A stretch of DNA of 64,000 nucleotides, taken from Flavobacteriaceae bacterium. Lineage in GTDB: Bacteria; Bacteroidota; Bacteroidia; Flavobacteriales; Flavobacteriaceae. This document shows, piece by piece, positions 9,149-18,028 of this stretch. The stretch's first letter is position 1. Each line of letters opens with the position of its first letter. The notes under the pieces were generated by a model, which saw nothing but the letters and a program-made list of their open reading frames with translations, was not told the DNA's origin and ran no database searches. The stretch is from NCBI GenBank assembly GCA_016764435.1, contig JAESRX010000007.1:179545-243544 (forward strand), read 5' to 3'. The translations under genes and the position numbers were made by a program.

Positions 9149-9580
9149 TTACTTAGAGGCTTTTCTTTTAGCAATGGCTGGGTTTTTTCCAACAATTCCT
9201 TTGATACGTAATCGTTTCATTTTTTCTGAAGCATTTGAATAAACGGTGATGGTTTTAGAAAATCCACCAACGCGATTCGTAGCGTATTTTACATCGATTT
9301 CTCCAGTTTTACCTGGCATGATAGGATGTTCTGGTTTTTTAGGGGTCGTACATCCACAGCTCGATTGAATGCGAGTGATGATCAATGGAGTTTTTCCAGT
9401 GTTTTTAAACTTAAAGGTTCTTAATCCGTTTGCTTTGTAGTCAATTTTCCCGTAATCTATAACTTCAGTTTCAAATTCGAATACTGGAGCATTAGGGTCT
9501 ATAGTTGCAGTTGTTTTTTCTTGTGCCATGGCACTGATGGTAATAAAACCTATAAATAATAATGCAATTACTTTTTTCAT
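9149..9580 (-). CDS. Periplasmic DUF1573 protein
   Basis: A 143-residue exported protein with a signal peptide ending at about SAMAQ. The DUF1573 (ASPM/SPD-2/Hydin-like Ig) domain is recognisable from FKNTGKTPLIITRIQSSCGC, where the SCGCT motif is typical. The central pattern continues with a PG turn and Thr/Lys-rich strands ending in LRIKGIVG. The family is abundant in Bacteroidota and has no established biochemical role. A paralogue with a lipoprotein signal lies at 49725. It is monocistronic, with a near-match to a -7 box (TAACTTTA) about 20 bases upstream and a strong terminator behind it. Confidence 0.93.
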   Translation of the reverse strand: MKKVIALLFIGFITISAMAQEKTTATIDPNAPVFEFETEVIDYGKIDYKANGLRTFKFKNTGKTPLIITRIQSSCGCTTPKKPEHPIMPGKTGEIDVKYATNRVGGFSKTITVYSNASEKMKRLRIKGIVGKNPAIAKRKASK

Positions 9581-9656
9581 GTTTTCTGTTTTTTTAGATT
9601 GTAAAGTTAGTCTTTTTTTATGTTTTCAAAAAATTTTTAGTTCAATAGTATAATTG

Positions 9657-9664
9657 TACATTTG
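9657..9664 (+). promoter_or_regulatory. -7 box of the valS promoter
   Basis: TACATTTG matches TAnnTTTG and ends 28 bases before the valS ATG, implying a leader of about 24 bases. A T-rich run at about 9634-9638 is in the -33 position. Confidence 0.65.
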
Positions 9665-9692
9665 CGATTCTATTTGCAAATATTAGACCAAA

Positions 9693-12320
9693 ATGAATTT
9701 AGCAACAAAATACAACCCGCAAGAGGTTGAAGATAAATGGTACGCTTACTGGATGAAAAACAATTATTTTCATTCCACACCTAACGAAAAAGAGGCTTAT
9801 ACGATTGTGATACCTCCACCGAATGTAACAGGAGTGTTGCATATGGGGCACATGTTAAATAATACCATTCAAGATGTACTGATAAGACGTGCACGTTTAA
9901 AAGGATTTAACGCATGTTGGGTTCCTGGAACGGATCATGCTTCTATTGCTACGGAAGCAAAAGTAGTTGCTAAATTAAAAGAAGAAGGAATCGAGAAATC
10001 AGACCTTACAAGAGATGAATTTTTAAAACATGCTTGGGACTGGACGGATAAGCACGGCGGAATTATATTAGAACAATTAAAAAAGTTAGGAGCTTCTTGT
10101 GATTGGGAACGTACTAAGTTTACCATGGACGCTGATTTAAGTGAAGCTGTAAATACCATTTTTGTTGATTTATTCAAAAAAGGATTGATTTACCGTGGAT
10201 ATAGAATGGTGAATTGGGATCCTTCTGCTCAAACTACCTTGTCTGACGAGGAAGTTATCTTTGAAGAAAAAATGGGTAATTTATATTATATTACTTATAA
10301 AATAGAAGGTTCTGAAGAAATGTTAACTGTGGCCACTACTAGGCCGGAAACTATTTTAGGGGATACAGCTATTTGCATCAATCCTAACGACCCAAGATTT
10401 TCTCATTTAAAAGGAAAACGTGCTATTGTACCGATTGCAAACCGTTCTATTCCTATTATTGAAGATGAATATGTGGATGTTGAATTCGGGACAGGCTGTT
10501 TAAAAGTTACACCTGCACATGATCAAAATGATAAAGTACTCGGAGAGAAACATCAATTAGAAGTAATTGATATTTTAAATGATGATGCTAGTTTGAATAA
10601 AAACGGATTGCATTACCAAGGGAAAGATCGTTTTGTAGTTCGTAAGGAAATTACAGCTGAATTAAAAGAATTAGGCTGTTTGGTGAAAGTGGAGCAACAC
10701 TTACATAAAGTAGGGACTTCGGAACGTACTAAGGCGGTGATTGAACCTAAAATATCCGCACAGTGGTTCTTGAAAATGGATACCATCGTCAAGCCCGCAT
10801 TAAAAGCAGTGTTGGAAGACGAAGAAATAAAATTATACCCAAAACATTATAACAGTACATACCGCCATTGGTTAGAGAATATTCGCGATTGGAATATTTC
10901 ACGTCAACTATGGTGGGGACATCAAATTCCTGCCTATTTTTATGATGAGGGAGTGAACGATTTTGTAGTTGCAGAAACCATAGAAGAAGCTAGTAAATTA
11001 GCTTCAGAGAAATTAGGAAAGGAAGTAAAAGTAGCGGATTTAACACAAGATCCAGATGCATTAGACACTTGGTTCTCATCTTGGTTATGGCCTATTTCTG
11101 TTTTTGATGGGATTCGTAATCCGGAAAATAAAGATTTTAACTATTACTACCCGACAAACGATATCGTGACAGGACCGGATATTATTTTCTTCTGGGTTGC
11201 TCGTATGATATTTGCGGGATATGAGTTTAAAGATCAAAAACCATTTAGCAATGTTTATTTTACAGGAATTGTTAGAGATAAACAAGGTAGAAAAATGTCG
11301 AAGTCTTTAGGGAACTCTCCAGATCCTATTGAGTTGATGGAAAAATATGGAGCGGATGGTGTTCGTGTAGGGATGTTATTATGTGCAGCTGCAGGAAACG
11401 ATTTACTATTCGAAGAAGAATTATGTGCCCAAGGACGTAATTTCTCAAATAAAATATGGAATGCTTACCGCCTGGTACAAGGATGGGAAGTTTCTGAAGA
11501 GATTGCACAGCCAGCATCGGCTAAAATAGCCATTGAATGGTATGGTTCTAAGTTTCAAGAAGTAATTGCGGCGATTGATAATTCGTTTGAGCAATATAGA
11601 ATTAGTGAAGCTTTAATGAGTTTGTATAAATTATTCTGGGATGATTTCTCTTCATGGTTCTTGGAGATGGTGAAGCCTAGTTATCAACAACCGATTGACG
11701 CTACTTCCTACAAAGCAATTATTGCCTTTTTTGAAGATAACTTAAAAGTGTTACATCCATACATGCCTTTTATTACGGAGGAGTTATGGCAAAACATTAA
11801 AGAGAGAACTACAGAAGAAGCACTTATAATTGCCAGATATCCAGAAGCAAAGGAAATTAACACGGTGCTTTTAAAAGAATTTAAGGTAGCGAAAGAAGTA
11901 ATTTCCGGAATTAGAACAATAAGAAAAGATAAAAATATTGCCTTTAAAGATTCGATTGAGTTGTTTGTAATAAATAACGAAAAAGCAGCGACTAATTTTG
12001 ATGCTGTCATCGAAAAAATGGGGAATGTTTCTGAATTACTTTATGTTTCAGAAAAAGTGGATGGTGCCTTGAGTTATCGTGTAAAATCGAATGAGTATTT
12101 TATTCCGATGGTTGGCGCAGTAGATGTAGAAGCGGAGAAAGCAAAACTAGAAGAGGAACTTAAGTATACGGAAGGTTTTTTAAATTCCGTAATAAAAAAA
12201 TTAAGTAACGAGCGTTTTGTGAATAATGCACCTGCAAAAGTGATAGAAATAGAACGTAGTAAACAGGCAGATGCCGAAGCTAAAATAGAGACTTTAAAGT
12301 CGAGTTTAGCGTCCTTGTAA
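9693..12320 (+). CDS. valS: Valyl-tRNA synthetase
   Basis: ValRS charges tRNA-Val in the cytoplasm. The class I HIGH motif is present as HMGH in [17 protein letters not shown], and KMSKS as [14 protein letters not shown]. The inserted CP1 editing domain is between them, with [12 protein letters not shown]. The anticodon-binding region follows, and the C-terminus is the coiled-coil arm ([20 protein letters not shown]). The 875 residues are the normal bacterial length and nothing is missing. It is a single-gene unit with its own promoter and a perfect palindromic terminator. Confidence 0.98.
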   Translation: MNLATKYNPQEVEDKWYAYWMKNNYFHSTPNEKEAYTIVIPPPNVTGVLHMGHMLNNTIQDVLIRRARLKGFNACWVPGTDHASIATEAKVVAKLKEEGIEKSDLTRDEFLKHAWDWTDKHGGIILEQLKKLGASCDWERTKFTMDADLSEAVNTIFVDLFKKGLIYRGYRMVNWDPSAQTTLSDEEVIFEEKMGNLYYITYKIEGSEEMLTVATTRPETILGDTAICINPNDPRFSHLKGKRAIVPIANRSIPIIEDEYVDVEFGTGCLKVTPAHDQNDKVLGEKHQLEVIDILNDDASLNKNGLHYQGKDRFVVRKEITAELKELGCLVKVEQHLHKVGTSERTKAVIEPKISAQWFLKMDTIVKPALKAVLEDEEIKLYPKHYNSTYRHWLENIRDWNISRQLWWGHQIPAYFYDEGVNDFVVAETIEEASKLASEKLGKEVKVADLTQDPDALDTWFSSWLWPISVFDGIRNPENKDFNYYYPTNDIVTGPDIIFFWVARMIFAGYEFKDQKPFSNVYFTGIVRDKQGRKMSKSLGNSPDPIELMEKYGADGVRVGMLLCAAAGNDLLFEEELCAQGRNFSNKIWNAYRLVQGWEVSEEIAQPASAKIAIEWYGSKFQEVIAAIDNSFEQYRISEALMSLYKLFWDDFSSWFLEMVKPSYQQPIDATSYKAIIAFFEDNLKVLHPYMPFITEELWQNIKERTTEEALIIARYPEAKEINTVLLKEFKVAKEVISGIRTIRKDKNIAFKDSIELFVINNEKAATNFDAVIEKMGNVSELLYVSEKVDGALSYRVKSNEYFIPMVGAVDVEAEKAKLEEELKYTEGFLNSVIKKLSNERFVNNAPAKVIEIERSKQADAEAKIETLKSSLASL

Positions 12321-12343
12321 AAGGAATTGTTAGCGTATAAAGT

Positions 12344-12378
12344 AAAAGCCTGTAATCGTACGATTACAGGCTTTTTTT
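12344..12378 (+). terminator. Terminator of valS (perfect palindrome)
   Basis: AAAAGCCTGTAATCG pairs perfectly with CGATTACAGGCTTTT around TA, and the T run continues. It can also serve the minus strand, since A residues precede it. Confidence 0.9.
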
Positions 12379-12444
12379 ATGTTTCTAAATAGCGGAAAGA
12401 AAGGATAATATTTTTAATCAATAACGCTTTTCAAGGTAAAAGAA

Positions 12445-13176
12445 TTAGACTTTTCTTACGTCAAAAACTTTCCCTCCATTTAATTTTTTCTTTTTGTAAA
12501 GTTTGTATATTATTTTAGCAACATCATCAGGGAGAAGGAGTTTTCCTTTTAAATGGAATTCAATAAAGCGTTGTGAAGATTTAAATTTTTCAGGGGCTAC
12601 CGCTCGTACTTCTTTTTGCATATCAGTGTCTACTACACCAGGGTAGATATTGGCTATTTTAATAGGAAATTCTCTTTTTTTCTGTTCTTTAGAAATAACC
12701 TTGGCCATCATATCTAGTCCTGCTTTCGAAGCGCAATACATACTCCAGCTTCCGTAGGCATTAGCGGCCGCTCCAGAAGAGATGTTAATGATGTTTTTAC
12801 GGCATTTCCAATCCTCCGTTTGTTTTATAAATAGCGCACTCGTTTGCATGGGAGCCGTTAAATTTACATGGATTGTTTGTTGGATACTTTCGAGTGAAAT
12901 GTTTCCCATAGTGTCCACTTCTCCCAACATTCCAGCATTGTTAATAAGAACAATGGATTCTGTAGCCTGTTCGTTAATGGTCTTAAAAATAGAGTCAAAT
13001 GCATTCTTTAATGCGATAGGGTCAGAAATATCACAGGATATTTGTTCTATTTCATAACATTTTTTAAGTTGTGTGCGTGCGATGGAAAATACACGAAATC
13101 CCTTTTTGTGAAAACGCTTGGCAATACCGAGTCCTAATCCGCGACTACCGCCTGTTATTATGAGTGTTTTTGGCAT
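12445..13176 (-). CDS. Short-chain dehydrogenase/reductase (SDR)
   Basis: A classical SDR of 243 residues, cytoplasmic and probably NADP-dependent. The cofactor motif TGxxxGxG is TGGSRGLGLG near the N-terminus, NNAG is present as LINNAGMLG, the catalytic serine lies in INISSGAAA, and the YxxxK pair is in SMYCASKAG. The overall look is close to the benzil/sepiapterin reductase-like group (Bacillus YueD), but the substrate is a guess. The gene is monocistronic, converging with valS and sharing its palindromic terminator region. A 20-base imperfect palindrome lies immediately upstream of the start. Confidence 0.9.
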   Translation of the reverse strand: MPKTLIITGGSRGLGLGIAKRFHKKGFRVFSIARTQLKKCYEIEQISCDISDPIALKNAFDSIFKTINEQATESIVLINNAGMLGEVDTMGNISLESIQQTIHVNLTAPMQTSALFIKQTEDWKCRKNIINISSGAAANAYGSWSMYCASKAGLDMMAKVISKEQKKREFPIKIANIYPGVVDTDMQKEVRAVAPEKFKSSQRFIEFHLKGKLLLPDDVAKIIYKLYKKKKLNGGKVFDVRKV

Positions 13177-13181
13177 AAATC

Positions 13182-13201
13182 AGTTCTTTTATAAAGGAAC
13201 T
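13182..13201. repeat. Imperfect 20-base palindrome upstream of the SDR start
   Basis: AGTTCTTTTA faces TAAAGGAACT with one mismatch, five bases ahead of the SDR start codon. It could be an operator or an RNA hairpin in the leader. Confidence 0.4.
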
Positions 13202-13287
13202 AATTTAATCTATTTTAACCAAATTCACGCTATAATTGTATGTTTATTAAAGCGGATTATAGTTGTATTTAGTAGGGGGTGAGTGAA

Positions 13288-14058
13288 TTATTTTTTAGCA
13301 TCGATCCACAGGCGTTCCATTTCATTTAATGATAAATCGGTAATGCTACGGCCTTGTTCTTTTGCTTTTTTCTCAATAAATTGAAAACGACTAATAAATT
13401 TTTTATTGGTGCGTTCTAAGGCGTTTTCCGGGTTTATTTTTAAGTAGCGAGCATAGTTTATCAATGCAAATAAAACATCGCCAAACTCATCTTCAATTGC
13501 GTCTTGGTCTTTGTGTGCGATTTCCTGTTCTAATTCAAGGATTTCTTCTTTTATTTTTGCCCATGCTTGTGAGTTTTGTTTCCATGCAAAACCGACTCCT
13601 GCTACTTTTTCTTGAATTCTAGCAGCTTTTACTAGAGCAGGTAAGGATTTAGGCACCCCTTCTAAAACGGAAGATTTTCCTTCTTTGAGTTTTAGTTTTT
13701 CCCAGTTTTGTTTTACTTCTTCTTCATTGGCTACTTTTACATCGCCATAGATATGAGGATGTCTAAAAATAAGCTTTTCTGAAATTTCATGGGCGACATC
13801 TGCAATGTCAAAGTGACCTGTTTCAGAACCGATTTTTGCATAAAAGATAATGTGCAATAACAAATCGCCTAATTCCTTTTTGATTTCTTCTTGGTTGTTG
13901 TCCAAGATGGCATCTCCCAGTTCATACGTTTCTTCGATGGTTAAATGGCGAAGCGATTGAAAGGTCTGTTTTTTATCCCACGGACATTTCAATCGCAACT
14001 CATCCATTATATCCAGCAAACGCTCAAATGCATCGAGTTGTTGTTTGCGGTTATTCAT
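13288..14058 (-). CDS. mazG: Nucleoside triphosphate pyrophosphohydrolase MazG
   Basis: MazG hydrolyses NTPs and dNTPs to monophosphates and pyrophosphate in the cytoplasm. Two tandem MazG domains are visible. The first has CPWDKKQTFQSLRHLTIEE and the metal-binding pattern EETYELGDAI ... KKELGDLLLHI; the second has EDEFGDVLFALINYARYL. The 256 residues match the usual E. coli-type length. It overlaps the DUF5606 gene by one base and is the last gene of the def-DUF5606-mazG set. Confidence 0.96.
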   Translation of the reverse strand: MNNRKQQLDAFERLLDIMDELRLKCPWDKKQTFQSLRHLTIEETYELGDAILDNNQEEIKKELGDLLLHIIFYAKIGSETGHFDIADVAHEISEKLIFRHPHIYGDVKVANEEEVKQNWEKLKLKEGKSSVLEGVPKSLPALVKAARIQEKVAGVGFAWKQNSQAWAKIKEEILELEQEIAHKDQDAIEDEFGDVLFALINYARYLKINPENALERTNKKFISRFQFIEKKAKEQGRSITDLSLNEMERLWIDAKK

Positions 14059-14480
14059 TATGCTTTTGCAGTTTCTTCGTTTTCTTCTTCTACAACAGCC
14101 GTAAAATCAAAGTTTTTACCAGACAATAAGTTATACCATTGTATTACCTTTTTAATGTTAGAAGCGTACACGCGTTCTGCATCATAATTAGGTAGGATCT
14201 CACTAAAGTATGTGGTTAATTCTTTACTACTAGACTTGTGTGTAATAGTAGTTGCTCCTTGTTCTTTTTCAAAAATAGTTTTGAAAATTTCTCTTAGTGG
14301 CACCTCTTCTTCGTAGGTGTAAATAGCGATATCGTTTAAAACACTAACATTGTGTGTTACAGTAATTGGAAAACGTTTTCCGTCCAATAACGATTCTACT
14401 ATAATTCCTCCTTTAGATTGTGCTTTAATTTCGTACAAACCTGGTTTACCGCTAACGGCAACTATTTTTTTTAAATCCAT
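14058..14480 (-). CDS. DUF5606 domain protein
   Basis: A 140-residue cytoplasmic protein beginning MDLKKIVAVSGKPGLYEIK, the clear start of DUF5606, a small Bacteroidota family of unknown function. The first part, to about residue 60, looks like a small beta-rich domain; the second half contains ITHKSSSKELTTYFSEILPN and YASNIKKVIQWYNLL. The C-terminal tail is acidic. It lies between def and mazG (five bases and a one-base overlap respectively), an order I know from other Flavobacteriia. Confidence 0.9.
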   Translation of the reverse strand: MDLKKIVAVSGKPGLYEIKAQSKGGIIVESLLDGKRFPITVTHNVSVLNDIAIYTYEEEVPLREIFKTIFEKEQGATTITHKSSSKELTTYFSEILPNYDAERVYASNIKKVIQWYNLLSGKNFDFTAVVEEENEETAKA

Positions 14481-14485
14481 ATTTT

Positions 14486-15070
14486 TTATCTTTTTAACTT
14501 AGGAAATTTCATTCTGTAATCTACATCAATCTTTCCTTTGGCTATGTTTTCTAATTTCTTTTTTAATAATCTCTTTTTTAGAGAGGATACCTTATCTGTG
14601 AAAAGAATCCCTTCTATGTGGTCGTATTCGTGTTGTACAATACGTGCGGCAACTCCCGAAATAACATCGGTATGTGGCTCAAAATTTTCGTCTAGGTATT
14701 CTATAGTGATGGTTTCTTTTCTGAAGACATCTTCTCTAACATCAGGAATACTCAAACATCCTTCGTTAAAGGCCCATAATTCTCCTTCTTCCTTGGTGAT
14801 TTTTGCATTGATAAATACTTTAGAAAAGCCCGCTAAAAATTCACGCTCTTTTTCGTCTAGTTCATCGTCGTCAGCAAAAGGAGAGGCGTCCACCATAAAT
14901 AAGCGAATTGCTTTTCCTACTTGATGTGCAGCAAGCCCAACACCGTTTGCATTGTCCATGGTTTCAAACATATTATCAATAAGGGTATCTAAGCCTTCGT
15001 AGTCTTTTGAAATATCGACTCCTATTTTACGAAGGATAGGAGCGCCATGTGCAGTAATTGGTAAAATCAT
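14486..15070 (-). CDS. def: Peptide deformylase
   Basis: Def removes the formyl group from nascent proteins. All three catalytic motifs are intact: GVGLAAHQVG at 43-52, EGCLSIP at 103-109 (cysteine metal ligand), and HEYDH at 147-151 (two histidine ligands and the catalytic glutamate). The protein has 194 residues. A -7 box 21 bases upstream of the start implies that it begins its own operon with DUF5606 and mazG rather than depending on the upstream ruvX-DUF1919 unit. Confidence 0.97.
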   Translation of the reverse strand: MILPITAHGAPILRKIGVDISKDYEGLDTLIDNMFETMDNANGVGLAAHQVGKAIRLFMVDASPFADDDELDEKEREFLAGFSKVFINAKITKEEGELWAFNEGCLSIPDVREDVFRKETITIEYLDENFEPHTDVISGVAARIVQHEYDHIEGILFTDKVSSLKKRLLKKKLENIAKGKIDVDYRMKFPKLKR

Positions 15071-15090
15071 ATTTAAAATCTAAATTTTGG

Positions 15091-15098
15091 CAAAAGTA
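15091..15098 (-). promoter_or_regulatory. -7 box of the def operon
   Basis: The minus strand reads TACTTTTG, ending 20 bases before the def ATG; a TTG-containing T-rich run lies about 25 bases further upstream. The predicted leader is about 16 bases. Confidence 0.6.
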
Positions 15099-15127
15099 CA
15101 AAGAATCGGTTAATAATAAAAAACAAT

Positions 15128-15793
15128 TTATTTTCTTATCTCATTGTGACGTAACCAATGGAAAATATCTACGTATAAAAAAGACAATTTAAAGAGCTTT
15201 ACTCCGTTTACTATCTTGTCTTTTTCTCGTTCAAAAACTCTCAGGTGTGCAGAAGATTGAATCTTACAGTCATTATTAATATGAAAAGAGATTTTATTCT
15301 TAAATTTCAAACTGTGAAATTTTTTGTAAATAGTTTCTTCTTGGCTGGAAGAACTAAACTTAAAAAAATAGCGATCTTCATCCTTTTCTTCAAGCATACG
15401 TTCTGTTCTTCTTACCCATTTTTCTTCAGCTTCCTCCGTTGATTTATAATGTAAGAAATGTATTTCAATATCATCTAATAAGCCTATAGGGTATTGCTCC
15501 CCATTACTTGCATACTTACTTTTTGTGATAAACTGAAGTTCTTGTTTCATGTAGAAATCAAAGTTAGACAGTAGTTTAAGATAGCATGTATCATTGATGA
15601 AAAGACCGATAAAAGGGGTGTTGTATGACCTAGTTAACCATTGGTATATAGCACCTCCCCAGCAGTTATTCGCGATAATTATAAAATTGGTATCTTTTAA
15701 TAATTCAATATCTTGTTTGCTAATTCTTTTTTTGAAAAGCGATCTGTATTTTCTTTGAACGAAAACGTTGCTTTTATGTAAAATTCCGACCAT
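15128..15793 (-). CDS. DUF1919 protein, probable exopolysaccharide/surface sugar role
   Basis: The 221-residue protein has the DUF1919 signature: NNCWGGAIYQWLTRSYNTPF followed by IGLFINDTCYLKLLSNFDFY. Members are usually encoded in capsule or exopolysaccharide loci and are thought to act on sugars; the reaction is unknown to me. It has no signal peptide. Its ATG overlaps the ruvX stop (TAATG), so it is translationally coupled to ruvX, an unusual partner. A promoter for def lies in the 57 bases behind it. It fits with the sugar genes at 17.2-19.8 kb, and I read it as an accessory gene placed between the core genes ruvX and def. Confidence 0.8.
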   Translation of the reverse strand: MVGILHKSNVFVQRKYRSLFKKRISKQDIELLKDTNFIIIANNCWGGAIYQWLTRSYNTPFIGLFINDTCYLKLLSNFDFYMKQELQFITKSKYASNGEQYPIGLLDDIEIHFLHYKSTEEAEEKWVRRTERMLEEKDEDRYFFKFSSSSQEETIYKKFHSLKFKNKISFHINNDCKIQSSAHLRVFEREKDKIVNGVKLFKLSFLYVDIFHWLRHNEIRK

Positions 15794-16203
15794 TAATTAG
15801 TATGTAAGTAGGATTGTAGTATGATTGTAGCGCTGATTTCGTCAATAAGGGCTTTGTTTTGACGCTTTTTCTTTCCTAGTCCACTATCTATCATTGTTTG
15901 AAATGCCATTTTTGAGGTAAACCGTTCGTCAATACGCTTGATAGGTATTTTTGAAAATGTTTGCCCTAATTTTTTGATAATTGGAAGCATCATGGCTTCG
16001 CTCTCACTGACAGAATTATCCATTTGTTTAGGCTCTCCTATTATGATAAGTTCTACATTTTCTTCTTTAAAGTACTGCATTAAAAAAGAAAATAACTGTT
16101 TTGTCTCTACGGTCTTTAAGCCCGAAGCTATTATTTGCATTTCATCTGTAACAGCAATTCCTGTTCTCTTTTTTCCTAAATCTAACGCGATAACTCTCCC
16201 CAA
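15793..16203 (-). CDS. ruvX: Holliday junction resolvase-like / pre-16S rRNA nuclease
   Basis: A YqgF/RuvX-family RNase H-fold nuclease, in E. coli linked to 16S rRNA 5'-end processing. Motifs are ALDLGKKRTGIAVTD, IIGEPKQMD and RIDERFTSKMA, carrying the expected acidic residues. The ORF track starts at 16284 and gives a 27-residue extension foreign to the family. I chose the TTG at 16203, giving MGRVIALDLG and 136 residues, the normal length. A -7 box at 16231-16238 would place the transcript start inside the extension, which supports this choice. It is translationally coupled to the DUF1919 gene. Confidence 0.9.
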   Translation of the reverse strand: MGRVIALDLGKKRTGIAVTDEMQIIASGLKTVETKQLFSFLMQYFKEENVELIIIGEPKQMDNSVSESEAMMLPIIKKLGQTFSKIPIKRIDERFTSKMAFQTMIDSGLGKKKRQNKALIDEISATIILQSYLHTN

Positions 16204-16230
16204 AATAATAACATTTTTGTTAATAATAGA

Positions 16231-16238
16231 CAAATTTA
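16231..16238 (-). promoter_or_regulatory. -7 box of ruvX
   Basis: The minus strand reads TAAATTTG, 27 bases upstream of the proposed TTG start. It lies inside the ORF-track extension of ruvX and argues against that longer start. Confidence 0.55.
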
Positions 16239-16271
16239 CAACTTTAAGTAAAACAGTACTTAATTTAATTT

Positions 16272-16279
16272 TATATTTG
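16272..16279 (+). promoter_or_regulatory. -7 box of dapD
   Basis: TATATTTG ends 20 bases before the dapD ATG, predicting a leader of about 16 bases. It is divergent from the ruvX promoter 35 bases away. Confidence 0.6.
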
Positions 16280-16299
16280 CTCATATACCTAACAAAAAG

Positions 16300-17115
16300 A
16301 TGGAAGATTTAAGAAATATAATAGAACAAGCTTGGGAAAACAGAGACTTGTTAAAGGAAGAAAAAACGACCACAGCCATTCGAAAAGTGGTGGGTTTATT
16401 AGATGCTGGAACCTTGAGAGTAGCGGAACCTACAAGCAATGGATGGCAAGTAAACGAATGGGTAAAGAAAGCAGTTGTATTGTATTTTCCCATTCAAAAA
16501 ATGGAAACTATTGAAGTGGGAATTTTTGAATACCATGATAAAATTCCGCTAAAAACGGGCTATAAGGAAAAAGGAATTCGTGTAGTACCTCATGCTGTTG
16601 CGCGTTATGGATCTTATATTGCTCCGGGAACTATTTTAATGCCAAGTTATATAAATATTGGTGCCTATGTAGGTGAAGGGACGATGGTAGATACCTGGGC
16701 AACCGTTGGAAGTTGTGCTCAAATAGGGAAGAACGTCCACTTGAGTGGAGGTGTAGGGATTGGTGGTGTTTTAGAGCCATTACAAGCCGCTCCCGTAATT
16801 ATAGAGGACAATGTTTTTGTAGGGTCTAGATGTATCGTTGTCGAAGGGGTACATGTAGAAAAAGAAGCGGTTTTAGGTGCAAATGTTGTATTGACGGCAA
16901 GTACTAAAATCATTGATGTTACAGGAGATGAGCCGGTGGAGATGAAAGGTAGAGTTCCTTCAAGATCCGTGGTGATTCCTGGGAGTTATGCAAAGAAATT
17001 TCCAGCAGGGGAATACCATGTTCCTTGTGCCATTATTATAGGGAAACGTAAAGAAAGTACGGATAAAAAGACCTCATTAAATGATGCGTTGCGTGAAAAT
17101 AATGTAGCGGTATAA
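16300..17115 (+). CDS. dapD: Tetrahydrodipicolinate N-succinyltransferase
   Basis: DapD transfers succinate from succinyl-CoA to tetrahydrodipicolinate in the lysine/diaminopimelate pathway. The 271 residues are the usual length. The N-terminal helical domain ends near residue 100. A left-handed beta-helix of hexapeptide repeats follows, with VPHAVARYGSYIAPGTILMP, GAYVGEGTMVDTWATVGSCA and GGVLEPLQAAPVIIEDNVFV. The C-terminal part is CAIIIGKRKESTDKKTSLND. It is monocistronic with promoter and terminator, divergent from ruvX. Confidence 0.97.
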   Translation: MEDLRNIIEQAWENRDLLKEEKTTTAIRKVVGLLDAGTLRVAEPTSNGWQVNEWVKKAVVLYFPIQKMETIEVGIFEYHDKIPLKTGYKEKGIRVVPHAVARYGSYIAPGTILMPSYINIGAYVGEGTMVDTWATVGSCAQIGKNVHLSGGVGIGGVLEPLQAAPVIIEDNVFVGSRCIVVEGVHVEKEAVLGANVVLTASTKIIDVTGDEPVEMKGRVPSRSVVIPGSYAKKFPAGEYHVPCAIIIGKRKESTDKKTSLNDALRENNVAV

Positions 17116-17123
17116 AAACTATT

Positions 17124-17172
17124 AAAACCAACGTGCAAGTAGTATAACTGCTTACACGTTGGTTTTCTTTTT
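17124..17172 (+). terminator. Terminator of dapD
   Basis: AAAACCAACGTG pairs with CACGTTGGTTTT, with an inner AAGTAG/CTGCTT extension of the stem, followed by TTTTCTTTTTTT. Confidence 0.88.
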
Positions 17173-17196
17173 TAATAACAGGTTTCTCTATTGGAA

Positions 17197-17952
17197 TTAT
17201 TTTTTAGAAGCGTTATTTTTTAAATGAATGTATTTGGCGTATTTTATATAAGTAAAAAAAGATTGTACAATAGAGTATGTGATTCCATCAAGTTTAAACA
17301 AGAAGCCTTTTTTTATGAAATAAAATTTTATAAAACTGAAAAAACTATGAGCGAAAGGAGTCAGAAAAGAGATGTTTCTATTTTTTTCTAGATATTCTGT
17401 TGCTTGCCAGTCTGTATATTGATTCACCTTTGCTATTAATTGATGATAATCTAGGTAGGCATAGTGATGCAGTGTTACATTTATTTTTGTTAAGTTTTCT
17501 CCTGTAACTTGCTGGTGGACGCTGTATGTAGAAGGAGAGGCCGTTTTTTTATTGAAAAACCTACAGGTATAGTCTATAGAAAGAGGCGTGGATGTAGCAT
17601 GGCTTTTACCGATGTAATTTATTCTTTTAAATCGATATCCATCATAGCTGTCCTTAAAGTAAGATCCTTTCTCAAAAAACGTAAGTGCATCATCTTCAAA
17701 TATTTCATCTGCATCAGGGTTTAATATCCAGTCATTCTTACAAAATTGCAAGCCATAAATTCTTTGAGGTCCGTCTCCTAGGAATTTTTGAGAATACACT
17801 TTAGCACCTAATTCTGTGGCAATTTCGCAGGTATTATCAGTACTATTAGAATCTATTATGATTACTTCATCACAAATTTTAAAAAGAGTTTTTATGCATT
17901 TTCCGATGTTGTTTCCTTCGTTATAGGTGATAATAAGTCCACTTACTTTCAT
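17197..17952 (-). CDS. Glycosyltransferase family 2, LPS-core (WaaE/KdtX)-like
   Basis: A GT-A fold enzyme of 251 residues. It starts MKVSGLIITYNEGNNIGKCI. Nucleotide-sugar and metal-binding motifs are IIDSNSTDNT and NPDADEIF (the DxD-like site), and RFFNKK and VHQQV match the WaaE-like group that adds sugars to lipopolysaccharide core. The C-terminal 60 residues are hydrophobic and aromatic (FFSFIKFYFIKKGFLFKLDG), suggesting peripheral membrane attachment. It is divergent from the GT32-like gene 76 bases away. Donor and acceptor are unknown. Confidence 0.88.
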   Translation of the reverse strand: MKVSGLIITYNEGNNIGKCIKTLFKICDEVIIIDSNSTDNTCEIATELGAKVYSQKFLGDGPQRIYGLQFCKNDWILNPDADEIFEDDALTFFEKGSYFKDSYDGYRFKRINYIGKSHATSTPLSIDYTCRFFNKKTASPSTYSVHQQVTGENLTKINVTLHHYAYLDYHQLIAKVNQYTDWQATEYLEKNRNISFLTPFAHSFFSFIKFYFIKKGFLFKLDGITYSIVQSFFTYIKYAKYIHLKNNASKK

Positions 17953-17998
17953 TAAAATGTATGTTTTAAATTATTTTATTTATTGGTGTAAATATAGT

Positions 17999-18006
17999 TA
18001 TATTTG
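17999..18006 (+). promoter_or_regulatory. -7 box of the GT32-like gene
   Basis: TATATTTG ends 22 bases before the ATG at 18029; a TTGG lies upstream at a rather short distance. Confidence 0.5.
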
Positions 18007-18028
18007 TCTCTTAAATATATAAAATAGA

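Noticed and set aside
14538-14924. 128-codon plus-strand ORF
   Set aside because: Exactly opposite def, rich in Ser, Phe and Thr as typical for an antisense shadow.
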